The notes under the pieces are model-generated. The model was not told the origin of the DNA and did no database searches. It was given only the letters and a program-made list of their open reading frames with translations. 11,471 bases of DNA from an uncultured Oscillospiraceae bacterium (GTDB lineage: Bacteria > Bacillota > Clostridia > Oscillospirales > Oscillospiraceae): positions 1-11,471 of the forward strand of contig CALDMA010000183.1 of assembly GCA_937915075.1 (NCBI GenBank). Reading direction: 5' to 3'. Positions 1 to 7,428 of the stretch are shown here, piece after piece (the stretch's first letter is position 1; each line of letters begins with the position of its first letter). A program made the translations under genes and the position numbers.

Positions 1-2393
1 TCCATACGGCTGAACGGCCGCGCGAGATCCGCGAGGATCACGACCGGAAACTCCAGTCCCTTGGACTTATGGATGCTCATGATGCGCACGCCCTGCGCGG
101 CGTGCGTGGTCTGCGGCACAGGCGGTTCGCCGGACTCCAGCTGCTCGCGCAGGTGCCGGACAAAGGCGAACAGCCCCCGTCCGCCGCCGCGTTCAAACTC
201 CTCCGCCAGCGAGAAGAACGCGCGCAGATTTTCCCGGCGTGCGGCTCCCCCCCGCATCGCGCCGAACACCGCCGGGATATGGCAGCGCTCATAGAGCGCC
301 GCGACCAGCTCGGTGAGCGTGAGCGTTTGCGCGCTCTCGCGCAGCTCGCGCAGCAGCGCGAGAAACCGTTCGGCATCCTCGCCCCCGTCCGCGGCGAGCG
401 CTTCGTAAAAATCACCGCCCGGCGTTTTCGAGCGCAGCTCGGCGAGACGGTCCGGCGTGAAGCCGAAGATCGGCGAGCGCAGCACGGAAATGAGCGGCAC
501 GTCCTGCCGCGGGTTATCCAATATCTCGAGCAGCGCGAAGGTCACGGCGACCTCCATCGTCTCGTAAAAGCCGCCGTCACTCTCGGCGGCGCAGTGCAGC
601 CCGCGGCTCTCCAGCGCGCGGCGATAGTCGGCAAGCCGTGTGCGGGGCGAGCGCATGAGGATCACGATATCCTCCTCCCGCACCGCGCGCGGCTCGTGGG
701 TCTTATCGTCCTGCACTGCGAAGCCGCCGGCGATGAGCCTTTGTATGTAGTCCGCGACGAAGCTCGCCTCGGCCCGGGCCGCGCGGAGCTTTTCCGCGTC
801 GCTCTCCTGCGCGGACATCTCCACAAAATGGAACTCCGCGCAGCAGTCGGGGTTCTCGGGATAGCTCGCCCCGACGTGCAGGGACTCGTCCTCGCCGTAG
901 TCCAGCTCGCCCATTTCCCGGGAAAGGACGTTGCGGAACACAAAATTTGCCGCGTCCAGTACCGTATCGCGCGAGCGGAAATTTTTGCTCAAAAGGAGCT
1001 TCGCGCTCTCGCCCTCCGCCGCGTCGGCGGCGTGTGGGTAGCGCAGATAGTGGTCGAGAAAAATGCGCGGGTCGGCGAGGCGGAAGCGGTAGATGCTCTG
1101 CTTGACGTCACCGACGGTGAAAAGGTTTTTTCCTTCACAGGAAATAGCGGAGAAGATGCAGTTCTGCACCTCGTTCGTGTCCTGATACTCGTCCACCATG
1201 ATCTCGCGGTAGCGCTGCGAAACCGTCCGCGCAAGGTCGGTGGGCTGTCCGTCCGCGCCGAGGAGCAGGTCGATGGCCTCATGCTCCTGGTCGGAGAAGT
1301 CCGCCGCGTTGCGGCGGCGCTTCTCCTCCTGATAGGCGCGGGAAAAATCCGCCGTCAGCTTCAGGAGCGCGAGCATGGCGGGCGCCATCGCGCGCAGGTC
1401 CTCCATCGCCTCGGCGGAGGTGACGGAAAACACCTCGTCAAAGCCCTTGGCGATCTTTTTGCAGCCGTTCCACACGCCCTGCATTTTGGCCTTGAGCGCT
1501 TCGTTTTCGCATTTGCGCACCGCCGTCAGGCGTGGGAAGTCCACGCGGCGCTTCGCCGCCGCGTCCCAGTCCTCCTCCGCTGCCGCGGCAAGGAGCGCGA
1601 ACTGTTCCGCCACGCCGAGGAAGAGCGGCGCATACTTGTCCGCGAGCGCGGCGTCCGACACCATCTCCTCCGCCGCGCCGCGCAGCAGCGCGGCGCAGTG
1701 GAGCGCCTTGCGCCGCACCATAGAAAGCAGCAGCGTCCCGTAGACCGTATCCTCCACGCGCGGCGGCAGATCGTGCCAGAGCTGCTCCTGCGACGCGAGC
1801 CAGCGGTCCATGTACGGCTGCGCCTGCAGCTTTCCGTGCAGCTCGAGCACCAGCGCGCCGAGTGCGCGGTCGTCCCGCCCCGCGCCGAGGGTATCCGCCA
1901 GGAGCGACGCGCCGTCGCCCTCGCGCATCGTCTCGTAAAACTCATCCAGCGTGCGCGCGAGCACCCGCTCGCGCAGCAGCTGCGCCTCGTTCTCGTCGAG
2001 CACCCGGAAATCAGGCCGCAGCGCGTGACCGCGCGCGTCCTCACGCAGCAGGTGGCAGTTCTCGCGCAGCAGCGCCGTGCAGAAGGCGTCCACCGTTTTG
2101 ATATCCGCGCGGTAGACGCGCAGCAGCTGCCGCTGCAAATGCGTGTTTGTCGGGTCCTCCTGCAGCTTTTCGCCGAGGACCTTGGCGATCTTGCCGCGCA
2201 GCTCCGCCGCCGCGGCGCGGGTGTAGGTGATGATGAGGAAGTCGTCGAGGTTCGCTTCGCCGCTCTCAACATAAGAAAAAAGCCGCTCGACAAGCACCTT
2301 CGTCTTGCCGCTGCCCGCCGCGGCGGACACCAGCAGGCTCCGCCCGCGGTTCTCTACCGCCGCCTGCTGCTCGGCGGTCAGGATGTCAGCCAT
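1..2393 (-). CDS. addA: AddA, ATP-dependent helicase/nuclease subunit A (3' end cut by window edge)
   Basis: This is the UvrD/Rep-like helicase subunit of AddAB, which unwinds and resects double-strand DNA ends for RecA loading. Reading from the ATG at 2393 gives 797 open codons to the edge. Visible motifs are Walker A (AAAGSGKT, residues 24-31), motif Ia (TYTRAAAAEL), Walker B/motif II (VDEYQDT, 400-406), motif III (VGDVKQSIYRFR, 427-438), motif IV (LSKNFRSR) and motif V (SIHKSKGLEFP, 773-783). AddA proteins are usually about 1,150-1,250 residues, so the final helicase motif and the C-terminal RecB-type nuclease domain lie outside the window. The start overlaps the addB stop by 8 bases (ATGGCTGA), and a GGGGAGGGGG stretch inside the addB end can serve as its ribosome binding site. 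This implies translational coupling. The motif order leaves little doubt about the family. Confidence 0.96.
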   Translation of the reverse strand, partial: MADILTAEQQAAVENRGRSLLVSAAAGSGKTKVLVERLFSYVESGEANLDDFLIITYTRAAAAELRGKIAKVLGEKLQEDPTNTHLQRQLLRVYRADIKTVDAFCTALLRENCHLLREDARGHALRPDFRVLDENEAQLLRERVLARTLDEFYETMREGDGASLLADTLGAGRDDRALGALVLELHGKLQAQPYMDRWLASQEQLWHDLPPRVEDTVYGTLLLSMVRRKALHCAALLRGAAEEMVSDAALADKYAPLFLGVAEQFALLAAAAEEDWDAAAKRRVDFPRLTAVRKCENEALKAKMQGVWNGCKKIAKGFDEVFSVTSAEAMEDLRAMAPAMLALLKLTADFSRAYQEEKRRRNAADFSDQEHEAIDLLLGADGQPTDLARTVSQRYREIMVDEYQDTNEVQNCIFSAISCEGKNLFTVGDVKQSIYRFRLADPRIFLDHYLRYPHAADAAEGESAKLLLSKNFRSRDTVLDAANFVFRNVLSREMGELDYGEDESLHVGASYPENPDCCAEFHFVEMSAQESDAEKLRAARAEASFVADYIQRLIAGGFAVQDDKTHEPRAVREEDIVILMRSPRTRLADYRRALESRGLHCAAESDGGFYETMEVAVTFALLEILDNPRQDVPLISVLRSPIFGFTPDRLAELRSKTPGGDFYEALAADGGEDAERFLALLRELRESAQTLTLTELVAALYERCHIPAVFGAMRGGAARRENLRAFFSLAEEFERGGGRGLFAFVRHLREQLESGEPPVPQTTHAAQGVRIMSIHKSKGLEFPVVILADLARPFSRM

Positions 2394-5300
2394 CGCGTTT
2401 TTCCCCCTCCCCGATCGTCCGGTCAATGTGCTCCCAGAGCTGCTCAGCTCCGGTCGCGCGGATGTATTCAATGTGGTCGCCGCCGCAGCCGTTTTCAAAG
2501 TGGCAGGCGGGCGCGAATTCGCAGTAGGTGCAGGCACTGTCCTGCTCGCTGCGCGCCCACGGGTCGGCGTCGATGTTGCCGCTCGCCAGCTCGCGCACCA
2601 TGCGGCGCAGCTGCTCCTCTACGTACAGGCCCAGCTTGCCGAGCTGGGCGCTCGTGGCGATGCTGCCGGTGATCTCCGTCTCGCCGTCCTTGCCCTTTTT
2701 CACGCGCACCGGGAGATAGCACGGCGCTTCCAGCGCGCTGTGCTCCATCGCGCGCAGCACCGCGGGATCGTTCAGCACCATGCCGCTGCGCTGCAGCTCC
2801 TTGTGCATCGCGCGCTCGATCTCCTCCTCCGAGGCATTGCGCGGCAGGCTCAGCAGCTTCTCCCGCGCGGGGAGATAGAGGACCCCCGCCGGCTCGATGG
2901 GATAGCCGCCGAAGAGCTTTTCCCCCTTGTCCCGCAGCGTGAAGAGATAGAGCAGCATTTGCAGGCCGAGTCCGTAGCGCAGCTCGGCGAGGTCGAAGCG
3001 CTTCGCGCCGGTCTTGTAGTCCACCACGCGCAGATACAGCTTGCCGTCCTTGAGCCAGCCGTCCACGCGGTCGACCTTGCCGACCACACGCAGCTCCTCC
3101 CCCGCCTCGCGGACGGTCACGGCGGGGAGCTGTCCGTCCGCGCCGAAGCCCAGCTCGAAGGCCAGCGGCTCGAAATCGGAGTTGGAAAGCTCCTCCACCG
3201 TCGAATCCATGATGCGGTAGACCGACTCGCACAGCCGGCGGAAAAGATAGCGGAAGCGCGCGTTCTTCTCGTCAAGGTCGGGGAGGTTTTTTTCGATGTA
3301 TGCCTCGATCGCCTGCCGCACAAGCGCGTGCAGTGCCGGACGCCCCAACGCTTTGAGACCGCCGCGCTCGCTCGCCGCGCGGAGCGTGTGCTCCATCACG
3401 TCGTGGACAAAGGTGCCGACCTGCGGCGCGTCGAAGCCCGCGGCCGTGCGCTCCTTCGCGCGCAGACCGTACTGCATGAAATAGGCGAAATGGCAGCTCC
3501 GCGCCTTGTCCATGCGCGAGGCGCTGAGCGTGATGCTGCGCCCATAGAGCGTGTGGACAGCCTCGCGCGAGAGCTTCCCGCGCGTATAGCGTGAGGCGTC
3601 GCACATGGCGGCAAGCGCCGCGGCGCAGCCGCCGCGCCGCTCCAGATAGCGCCACGCTTCCCCGCCGACGTGTTCACCCGCGTAGTCGAGCACACCGCTC
3701 TCTGTTGTAAGGCGGTATGCCTTGTCGGCATCCTCCGTTTCGACCTTTACCGACGGGCAGAGCGTCTGCACGCGCCCGACAATAAAGCTGGGCCGCAGCT
3801 CGGCGCCCGCATTATCAAAGCGCGGATAAGAGATGTAGAGCCGGTCGGTCGGCTGGGCGAGCGCGGCGTAGAGGTTTTGCAGCTCCAGCCGGAACTGCGC
3901 CATACCGTAGGGCGCAAGGCGCACGTCGAGCGCTTCGAGCGCCGCACGGTCCTCGTCCTTCAAAATGCCGCCGCTGCCGCCCACAGCGGGCAGAACATGG
4001 TCGTTCGCGCCCATCAAAAACAGCACGCGCACGGCGTGACGGTCGTTGCGCGTCATTTCGGCCAGGCTCACCCGGTCGAGCGAGACCGGGATCGTGCCGA
4101 CCGAATACTGCGTGAGCACCAGGCGCATGAGCCGCGCGAATTCCTCCGCGTCCAGCTCGGTACCGCCCAGCATTTCCACAAACTGATCGAGCACGCCGCA
4201 CAGAACGTTCCAGAGCTGCGCCAGCTCCTCCGCCCGCTGCGTTTCGCCGCGCTGCCAGAGCGTCTCCGTTTGCCACTGCAGCTCCTCGGGCAGCGCGATC
4301 TCCATCAGATAATTGTAAAGTGCTGTCACTTTACTCTCAACGTCCCCCGTGCCGCGCACGCCCTCGTAGAGATGGCTCAGCGGCGCGCGCACCTTTTCCC
4401 GCGCGTCGTTCACCCGCGCGAGCATTTCTTCGTCCTCTGCACGCCACGGCACGCCGTAGCCCTCGGGGTGCGCCGTCCACGGAACGTCGCGCGTCCACAT
4501 CGCGCCGCGGATGTCCCACTTGATGACGTAATTTTCCAGCAGATCGCATTCCTCCGCCGAAAGTCCCGCGAGGCCGGTCTTGAGGCAGCGGAACACATCC
4601 TCGTACTCAAAGCCTCCGCTCACCGCGTCGAGCGCGCCGAGCAGCAGCGCGGGCACGCCGCGGCGCAGGATATCGCTGCGCCGCGCGCAGTACAGCGGGA
4701 TGCCGCAGCGCGCGAACACGGTGCGCAGCACCGGCTCCGCGGCGTCCATATCGCGCGAGGTGACCGTGATATCGCGGAAGCGGTAGCCCTCGCAGCGCAC
4801 CAGACGCAGGATCTCCGCGGCGATCCATTCCGCCTCGTCATAAGCAGTGGAGGCTTCATACAGCCGCAGCTGCTCCGTCGGCTCCTCCCAGCGGACATTG
4901 CCGCCGAAAAAATGCTTCTCCACATGGCCGAGCGCATCACGCGGCGCGCCGCCGCGCAGCACCTCCTCCGTGCAGGGAACGCCCGCGTCCCGCGCGAGAG
5001 CGTAAAGCTGCTCGCGCACGCGCAGACCCTCGGCGAACAGCTCACTGTCGCTGCCGTCGCCGAGCAGCGTCACGGTGACGCTCCTCGCCCGCTTGAGCAG
5101 AATACGCAGGATATTCCGCTCGCGGCCCGTGAAGTAGGAAAAGCCGTCGAGAAAAATGTCCTTATCGTCGGCGTAGCCGGAGGCCGCAAGATTCTCCTCC
5201 AGCTTCTCCAGCCGGTCGCGCGCGTCGCGCCCGCCCTCGTGGAGCTTTGCGAGATACGCGCCGTAGAGCAGCGCCACATCGCGCAGCCGCTCGCCGCTCT

Positions 5301-5733
5301 CACCCGCGATGGCCTCGGCCTTTTCCGCCAGCACCTCCGGCGCGACGGCATAGGCCTGTAATTCTTCGATGAGCGCAAGCAGGCTTTCCAGAAACGCCGC
5401 ACGCTGCGAAGGACGGCGATAGACGCGCAGGCTCGGCGCAAGCGACACCAGCACACGCTGGAGCAGCAGGAGCTTGCCGCCGCTGTCGAGCGTCACCTCC
5501 GCCGCGCCGCCGGTGAGCGTCAGCACGCGCGAGGCCAGCAGCTTGAAGGTCAGCACCTCCGCATGACGGCTCGCGGTCACACCGCACGCGCGGCACACGT
5601 CCACCTCTGCGACGTGCGAGGCGTGCTCCGGCACGAGCAGGATCTGCTGCGAGGAATCGCCCAGCACGCGGATCTCCTCCAGCACCCGCGCGGACTTTCC
5701 TGTGCGGGCGCGGCCCAGCAGGATACGCAGCAT
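2386..5733 (-). CDS. addB: AddB, ATP-dependent nuclease subunit B with Fe-S nuclease domain
   Basis: This is the second subunit of the AddAB helicase-nuclease, 1,115 residues, close to the usual family length of about 1,150. The N-terminus carries a Walker A loop (GRARTGKS, residues 7-14). The C-terminal RecB-type nuclease shows VGKVDRVDG followed by VDYKTG (D905, K907) and GLGLQMLLYL. The four cysteines expected to hold the 4Fe-4S cluster are all present: C747 (in ARSCHFAYF) and C1068, C1071, C1077 (CTYCEFAPAC). In characterised AddB the nuclease cuts one strand while AddA cuts the other, and the Walker A is thought to be structural and Chi-related instead of driving unwinding. The ATG at 5731-5733 is preceded by AAAGGGGG at good spacing. 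addB is the first gene of the operon and overlaps addA by 8 bases. All nuclease and Fe-S residues are intact, so it should be active. Confidence 0.97.
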   Translation of the reverse strand: MLRILLGRARTGKSARVLEEIRVLGDSSQQILLVPEHASHVAEVDVCRACGVTASRHAEVLTFKLLASRVLTLTGGAAEVTLDSGGKLLLLQRVLVSLAPSLRVYRRPSQRAAFLESLLALIEELQAYAVAPEVLAEKAEAIAGESGERLRDVALLYGAYLAKLHEGGRDARDRLEKLEENLAASGYADDKDIFLDGFSYFTGRERNILRILLKRARSVTVTLLGDGSDSELFAEGLRVREQLYALARDAGVPCTEEVLRGGAPRDALGHVEKHFFGGNVRWEEPTEQLRLYEASTAYDEAEWIAAEILRLVRCEGYRFRDITVTSRDMDAAEPVLRTVFARCGIPLYCARRSDILRRGVPALLLGALDAVSGGFEYEDVFRCLKTGLAGLSAEECDLLENYVIKWDIRGAMWTRDVPWTAHPEGYGVPWRAEDEEMLARVNDAREKVRAPLSHLYEGVRGTGDVESKVTALYNYLMEIALPEELQWQTETLWQRGETQRAEELAQLWNVLCGVLDQFVEMLGGTELDAEEFARLMRLVLTQYSVGTIPVSLDRVSLAEMTRNDRHAVRVLFLMGANDHVLPAVGGSGGILKDEDRAALEALDVRLAPYGMAQFRLELQNLYAALAQPTDRLYISYPRFDNAGAELRPSFIVGRVQTLCPSVKVETEDADKAYRLTTESGVLDYAGEHVGGEAWRYLERRGGCAAALAAMCDASRYTRGKLSREAVHTLYGRSITLSASRMDKARSCHFAYFMQYGLRAKERTAAGFDAPQVGTFVHDVMEHTLRAASERGGLKALGRPALHALVRQAIEAYIEKNLPDLDEKNARFRYLFRRLCESVYRIMDSTVEELSNSDFEPLAFELGFGADGQLPAVTVREAGEELRVVGKVDRVDGWLKDGKLYLRVVDYKTGAKRFDLAELRYGLGLQMLLYLFTLRDKGEKLFGGYPIEPAGVLYLPAREKLLSLPRNASEEEIERAMHKELQRSGMVLNDPAVLRAMEHSALEAPCYLPVRVKKGKDGETEITGSIATSAQLGKLGLYVEEQLRRMVRELASGNIDADPWARSEQDSACTYCEFAPACHFENGCGGDHIEYIRATGAEQLWEHIDRTIGEGEKRDG

Positions 5734-5763
5734 GGCGTACGCCCCCTTTCGTCGTTTTTTCCT

Positions 5764-5792
5764 ATTTTACCATCATTCCCGCCGTTCGGCAA
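5764..5792 (-). promoter_or_regulatory. Predicted sigma-A promoter of addBA
   Basis: On the minus strand TTGCCG (5787-5792) and TAAAAT (5764-5769) are separated by exactly 17 bases. A TG lies one base upstream of the -10 (TGGTAAAAT), giving an extended -10. The expected start near 5757 leaves a leader of about 24 bases before the addB ATG. It diverges from the marR promoter, whose elements lie about 50 bases further right, so the two do not overlap. This is a sequence-only prediction. Confidence 0.6.
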
Positions 5793-5842
5793 CCGTGTAA
5801 ATACCGCCGCGCCCCGAATTTGACGCTCGTCGATCTTTTTCC

Positions 5843-5871
5843 TTGACAAGACGCCCGATGTGTGCTATCTT
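5843..5871 (+). promoter_or_regulatory. Predicted sigma-A promoter of marR-tauE
   Basis: A perfect TTGACA -35 (5843-5848) and TATCTT -10 (5866-5871) are separated by the ideal 17 bases. The predicted start near 5878 falls inside the palindrome at 5873-5890, so a protein bound there would block RNA polymerase. It is followed by a leader of about 48 bases to the marR ATG. Confidence 0.75.
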
Positions 5872-5872
5872 T

Positions 5873-5890
5873 TAGTTCAATTTTGAACTA
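5873..5890 (+). promoter_or_regulatory. Inverted-repeat operator, probable MarR autoregulatory site
   Basis: TAGTTCAA and TTGAACTA form perfect 8-base arms around a TT centre, directly after the -10 element. The 10-mer TTCAATTTTG inside it (5876-5885) recurs at 5891-5900, giving a tandem half-site. MarR-family dimers classically bind AT-rich palindromes of 16-20 bases overlapping their own promoters. The adjacent marR gene makes autorepression the natural reading. Binding itself is inferred. Confidence 0.65.
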
Positions 5891-5925
5891 TTCAATTTTG
5901 TATTACTTAAAAAGGAGCCTTGCGT

Positions 5926-6360
5926 ATGAACGCCGGTATGGAATTTGCCCATAAATTTGCCCGCGCCTATGCCGCGGCCTGCAAGCCGCTGTGCCGCGAG
6001 CTGAAGCTGCCGCAGACCGCCTTTGACATTCTGATGTTCCTCGCCAATAACCCCGGCTATCGGACGGCGGGCGACATTGTGGAGGTCCGGCGCATCAAGG
6101 CCAACCTCGTTTCGGTGAATGTTGACAAGCTTGTGCGCGAGGGCTATCTGCGGCGCGAGACGGTCGAGGGCGACCGGCGAAAAACCCTGCTCGTCTGCAC
6201 CGAGCGGGCGCAGCCGGTCATTGAACAGGGCCGCGCGGTGCAGTCCGCCTTTTTCGCGCAGCTCCTTGCCCACACGAGCGAGGAAATGCGCGCGAGCTTC
6301 TTCCAAACGCTCGCCGTTATGGACGCCGATCTCGACGCCATGTTAGAAAAGGAGCCTTAA
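5926..6360 (+). CDS. MarR-family transcriptional regulator
   Basis: The 144-residue protein has the length and fold signature of MarR dimers. A winged helix-turn-helix spans about residues 32-92, with the recognition helix near 58-70. A beta wing carries the typical GDRRKTLLV pattern (82-90), and helices follow for dimerisation. I start at the ATG at 5926, eight bases after AAAGGAG (5911-5917). An in-frame TTG at 5920 overlaps that site and is less likely. The stop is 2 bases before the tauE start, so the two form a coupled operon. MarR proteins usually repress a neighbouring transporter or detoxification gene until a small, often aromatic or oxidising, ligand binds. Here the likely targets are its own promoter and the exporter. 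The ligand cannot be read from sequence. Confidence 0.92.
   Translation: MNAGMEFAHKFARAYAAACKPLCRELKLPQTAFDILMFLANNPGYRTAGDIVEVRRIKANLVSVNVDKLVREGYLRRETVEGDRRKTLLVCTERAQPVIEQGRAVQSAFFAQLLAHTSEEMRASFFQTLAVMDADLDAMLEKEP
6347..6358 (+). promoter_or_regulatory. tauE ribosome binding site inside the marR 3' end, duplicate of the marR site
   Basis: AAAAGGAGCCTT here encodes the last marR codons and provides the GGAG eight bases before the tauE ATG at 6363. The identical 12-mer at 5910-5921 is the ribosome binding region of marR itself. Both genes of the pair therefore start behind the same initiation element, which would favour matched translation rates. Confidence 0.7.
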
Positions 6361-6362
6361 AA

Positions 6363-7139
6363 ATGGAATTTGTCATCACACTTCTCGTCACCTTTTTCGC
6401 CGGTATGGGCGCGGGCCTCGGCACCGGCTTTGCGGGCATGAGCGCCGCGGCGGTCATCAGCCCCATGCTCATCACCTTTCTCGGCATGGAGCCCTACATG
6501 GCCGTCGGCATCGCGCTCTCGTCCGACGTGCTGGCAAGCGCCGTGTCTGCCTACACCTACGGCAAAAACAAGAATCTCGATATCCGCAACGGGCTCATCA
6601 TGATGGCAAGCGTGCTGGCCTTCACCGTGGTCGGCAGCTACGCCGCGAGCCTTGTCCCCTCGACCACGATGGGCGGCTTCTCGGTCTTTATGACCTTCCT
6701 GCTCGGCGTGAAGTTCATCGTCCGTCCCGTCATGACGACCAAGGAGGCCATGGCCGGCGTGGGCGCGAAAAAACGCGCCGTGCAATCCGTTGTCTGCGGC
6801 GTGCTCATCGGCTTCATCTGCGGCTTCATCGGCGCGGGCGGCGGCATGATGATGCTGCTCATCCTCACCTCTGTGCTTGGCTACGAGCTCAAAACCGCCG
6901 TGGGCACCAGCGTTTTCATCATGACCTTCACAGCGCTCACCGGCGCGGTCTCGCACTTCGCCATCGGCGGCGCGCCGGACTGGACGGTGTTCGCGCTCTG
7001 CGTGCTCTTCACGCTCGTCTGGGCACGCGTCGCCGCCGTGTTCGCCAACAAGGCTTCGCCCAAAACGCTCAACCGCGCGACCGGCGTGGTGCTCGTCATT
7101 CTCGGCGTGGTCATCATGCTCTTCAACGTTCTGGCATAA
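6363..7139 (+). CDS. TauE/SafE-family (DUF81) membrane exporter
   Basis: This is a 258-residue, almost wholly hydrophobic protein of the TauE/SafE family. Such transporters move sulfur-containing or organic anions (sulfite, sulfoacetate, taurine-related compounds) across the cytoplasmic membrane. About seven to eight membrane helices can be traced. The family's internal duplication is visible: GTGFAGMSAAAVISP (residues 20-34) in the first half and GFICGFIGAGGGMMMLL (150-166) in the second, followed by AVGTSVFIMTF (179-189). Length is typical. It sits 2 bases downstream of the MarR gene with a strong ribosome binding site, so it is probably the regulated effector of that pair. The exact substrate is unknown; family members are often annotated as sulfite exporters on weak grounds. 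A GC-rich palindrome follows its stop. Confidence 0.92.
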   Translation: MEFVITLLVTFFAGMGAGLGTGFAGMSAAAVISPMLITFLGMEPYMAVGIALSSDVLASAVSAYTYGKNKNLDIRNGLIMMASVLAFTVVGSYAASLVPSTTMGGFSVFMTFLLGVKFIVRPVMTTKEAMAGVGAKKRAVQSVVCGVLIGFICGFIGAGGGMMMLLILTSVLGYELKTAVGTSVFIMTFTALTGAVSHFAIGGAPDWTVFALCVLFTLVWARVAAVFANKASPKTLNRATGVVLVILGVVIMLFNVLA

Positions 7140-7153
7140 GAAAAAGCCGCCCG
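7135..7153. repeat. 19-base direct repeat, left copy
   Basis: CATAAGAAAAAGCCGCCCG matches the right copy at 7370-7388 at 18 of 19 positions. The left copy contains the tauE stop codon (7137-7139) and runs into the first terminator stem. Part of the identity may come from convergent terminator sequence (AAAAAGCCG is common in stems), but the shared CATAAG lies outside the stem. Confidence 0.6.
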
Positions 7154-7162
7154 CGGGCGGCT
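7145..7162. terminator. Perfect 18-base palindrome, probable terminator after tauE
   Basis: AGCCGCCCGCGGGCGGCT is a perfect palindrome starting 5 bases after the tauE stop. On the minus strand it is followed by TTTTTCTTAT, a good U-tract. On the plus strand only CTTTC follows, so termination of tauE transcripts may be weaker than of any minus-strand transcript. Confidence 0.65.
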
Positions 7163-7165
7163 CTT

Positions 7166-7372
7166 TCAGGAAAGCAGCTTTTCCAGCAGCTCGGCGAAGA
7201 ACGAGCGCAGCACGACCTCGCCGCCCTCGCCCTCGGCGGTCAGCACACCGTCGCACAGCGGCTCGAACGCCGCGCCCCACCAGCTCATCAGGAAGCCCGG
7301 CTCCAACGCGCACCACACGAGCGCGCAGAGAAGGCCGACGGCAAGGGATATCTCGATTTTCCGAAATTTCAT
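7166..7372 (-). pseudogene. Probable spoIIR remnant: 68-codon frame with N- and C-terminal parts but no middle
   Basis: The frame begins with a short basic stretch and a hydrophobic segment (MKFRKIEISLAVGLLCALVW), like the signal/anchor of SpoIIR. It then goes directly to SWWGAAFEPLC (residues 30-40), which resembles the conserved NWWCVLFPPLC block near the SpoIIR C-terminus. It ends in an acidic linker and GEVVLRSFFAELLEKLLS, like the SpoIIR tail. Full SpoIIR is around 200 residues or more, so the whole central domain would be missing. SpoIIR is the secreted forespore signal that triggers SpoIIGA cleavage of pro-sigma-E, and spoIIR lies near ispE in several Clostridia, as here. No ribosome binding site precedes the ATG, which lies 3 bases past the U-tract of the ispE terminator, so expression is doubtful. 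The similarity is judged from memory of the family. The alternative is an unrelated small membrane protein. Confidence 0.5.
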
Positions 7373-7388
7373 AAGAAAAAGCCGTCCG
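7370..7388. repeat. 19-base direct repeat, right copy
   Basis: CATAAGAAAAAGCCGTCCG repeats 7135-7153 with one mismatch, 235 bases away. It contains the start codon of the putative spoIIR remnant (CAT, 7370-7372) and the left arm of the ispE terminator. The pair brackets the remnant almost exactly. Confidence 0.6.
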
Positions 7389-7422
7389 TTTCAAGTGATA
7401 GCTTGAGTATGGACGGCTTTTT
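7376..7422. terminator. Strong hairpin terminator downstream of ispE (bidirectional form)
   Basis: AAAAAGCCGTCC (7376-7387) and GGACGGCTTTTT (7411-7422) are perfect 12-base arms. Inside the loop TCAAG (7391-7395) pairs with CTTGA (7402-7406), giving a longer compound hairpin. It starts 6 bases after the ispE stop on the minus strand and ends in a T-run on both strands. It should end the ispE transcript and also stop any read-through from tauE. Confidence 0.85.
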
Positions 7423-7428
7423 CGTTTT

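Noticed and set aside
69..2672. An 867-codon plus-strand open frame opposite addA and the 3' end of addB
   Set aside because: It is arginine/alanine-rich, has no recognisable domain or ribosome site, and lies antisense to a clear AddA with all helicase motifs. High GC at third codon positions removes stops from the opposite frame.
2305..5361. Two further long plus-strand frames (429 and 563 codons) opposite addB
   Set aside because: Their composition is low-complexity R/A/L/H, with no motifs, and they mirror the AddB codons. They are codon-bias shadows.
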